Source: Burhinus oedicnemus
Taxonomy: Eukaryota > Chordata > Aves > Charadriiformes > Burhinidae
Length of the DNA stretch: 64,000 bases
NCBI GenBank assembly: GCA_008921705.1
Contig: VFFE01009084.1
Span: forward strand, 1,381,139-1,445,138
Direction of reading: 5' to 3'
Shown one piece after another: positions 62,519-64,000 of this stretch. Positions within the stretch are counted from its first letter, which is position 1. Each line of letters starts with the position of its first letter. The translations under genes were made by a program, and so were the position numbers. The notes under the pieces were generated by a model. The model ran no database searches. It was given only the letters and a program-made list of their open reading frames with translations, and was not told where the DNA came from.

Positions 62519-64000
62519 TAGCGGGATCCTCATGAGTAAATCATGACATGGAGAGTAGCCATGGGCAGGCTTCACAGCCAAGGGCAAACAAGCCCTGCCC
62601 AAAGGTCTGTACTTTCCACGCTGCCACACAAAGCCCATCATTTTGCAGCAATACCAGTTTGCTCTGTACCAGCCCAGGCTCCTCTAACGCTAATACTAAG
62701 CGCACTGATGCACTAGCTCCCGAGTAACCCTTCTAGCACAGCCCACCGCATTACTCTAAATAATACAGCCTGCTTCCCACCGGGCAGTAGGATTGGGATA
62801 AACCAATAAAAATCTGTTTTCACTCCCTACTTCCAGAATAATGCAGCCTCTTCCATGGGCATCAGGATCAGGTACCAGGATTGGATGAATTCACTCTGGT
62901 GAGAGATAAAACATCTCCCTCTAACACTGTGAAACAGGCTGGGAGCTAAGCAGGTGGTGGGGAAGTCCAGCTCTGGGTCCCCATTTCAAGGGGGATGTGG
63001 AGAAGCTTATGGCCACGGAGCAGGTGACCCACCTGCAGATACAGAAACTCAGTGGGGATGTTGCTGATTTTGCGGAGCACATCTCAGCAATGGATTCTCC
63101 ACATTTGTTGCTCTAATGATAAGGTTTATTAGGTTTTTTTGTCATGACACTCAAGTTGCCTCACAGGGCTTTCTGAGAGCATCCTTCTCCCTGCAACCCC
63201 TTCTAGCACTTCACACGAAAAAACAACAGACAGTCCTGGAGCCTGATTCTTCTCTGTGTGACAGAATGTAACAAAAATTAATACAGACTTCTTCAATAAT
63301 ACTTTAAATGATTAATACAATTTAATATAGAACACAAAGATTATAGAGATGTTTCTAAAATATGTCAAATAATTAACAAAAAAACCAGGGGCTTTGACTG
63401 CACCCATATCTACTTGGTATAAAAAAACCTAGATGTAAGGAAATAGTTGTACCCGTTAGGACATCTTCAGTGGTCCTGTAAGTCGCTCGGTCTGCAACCG
63501 CCCCAAGGGACTACCATCACACTGAGAGGCAACAGGAATGCCACAAATTTTCCTGTCCTTGATTTCCTGAATGTTACAGCTTCCATGCAGGGCATCTGGT
63601 AAGGGGGAATAACAGGGAAATTCTCCTGAGCCTTAGGGCAGGCAGCAAGCCGGCAGTGCCAGAGGATCTCCTGCGCCCTGGTTGGTGCCTCCTCCTCCCC
63701 AGCTCCTCACAGGCAGCTCCAGGGCTCTGCAGCCACCAGGACTGGCTCAGGGTTTCAGCTGTAAGGAAAGAGATGAAGGCAGTTCAGACGCCAGGGGCAG
63801 AGGAGCTGCAGTGAGAAAGAGAGTGAAGTGAGGATTTGGTTTGCCACGGGACCGTAAACTGTTTCAGTGAGGTAGCCTTGCTCCAGGGTTTTTCCATAGG
63901 GACGCTTGCTGATCAATAGAGGGGAATGCCTAACTGACCGCTTACCAGCATGCTCTGCTTTGCAAACCAAATTAATAACATTTCTTAGGTATGCGCATTT
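62519..64000. other. Non-coding DNA, no gene seen
   Basis: Unique sequence after the duplicated segment. No repeats were recognised and no open frame exceeds about 71 codons. A modestly GC-rich part lies at 63600-63760, without unusual CpG density. Confidence 0.7.

Noticed and set aside
1..64000. CRISPR arrays, operons, phage or bacterial features, tRNA or rRNA genes
   Set aside because: Nothing of this kind is visible. The DNA is vertebrate nuclear sequence with avian CR1, and no regular spaced repeats or tRNA-like cloverleaf were found by eye.

Overview
This is a stretch of vertebrate nuclear DNA, almost certainly from a bird. The clearest marker is a short 5'-truncated CR1 LINE at about 57031-57117, with the avian 3' end (repeated AGAATCATAG followed by GGTTGG..GGGACCTTAAAGA.CATCTAGTTCCA). 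Old decayed amniote repeats are scattered through it and young transposons are nearly absent, which also fits a slowly evolving bird genome. I could not identify the species or locus. No protein-coding gene could be recognised. The open frames are short, often open on both strands, and match no family I know. The window reads as an intergenic gene desert or the inside of very large introns.

Layout. 1-32253: single-copy DNA with a 49-base poly-A run (4058), a CpG-dense patch with a TATA-like box (8878-9120), fossil CR1-type ORF2 pieces on the minus strand (reverse transcriptase 13845-14130, endonuclease linker 15690-15835, endonuclease 25340-25760), an AT-rich block packed with TAAT/ATTA cores (18151-18370), a decayed SINE (23590-23728) and a possible exon (29994-30389). 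32254-32273: a 20-N assembly gap inside a G-rich tract. 32274-59170: more single-copy DNA with an ancient CR1 end (36600), several old palindromic repeats built around GAAGTCAATGG-like cores, MIR-like remnants and a second CpG-dense patch (49420-49640). 59171-59190: a second 20-N gap. 59191-64000: the right-hand contig.

The most important observation concerns the second gap. The last 2.0 kb before it (57149-59170) occurs again just after it, split in two by 1301 bp of extra sequence (59711-61011). The copies differ by only about six bases, and one copy starts and the other stops exactly at the gap. This looks like two haplotypes of one locus laid end to end (a false duplication), one of which lacks 1.3 kb. 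The breakpoints share five bases, TATTT, as in a microhomology-mediated deletion. Anyone counting genes or regulatory elements here should count this segment once.

I found no novel multi-gene system. The best leads for new biology are the possible exon at 30 kb, the two CpG-dense patches and the TAAT-rich block. All need comparison with other genomes or RNA data.
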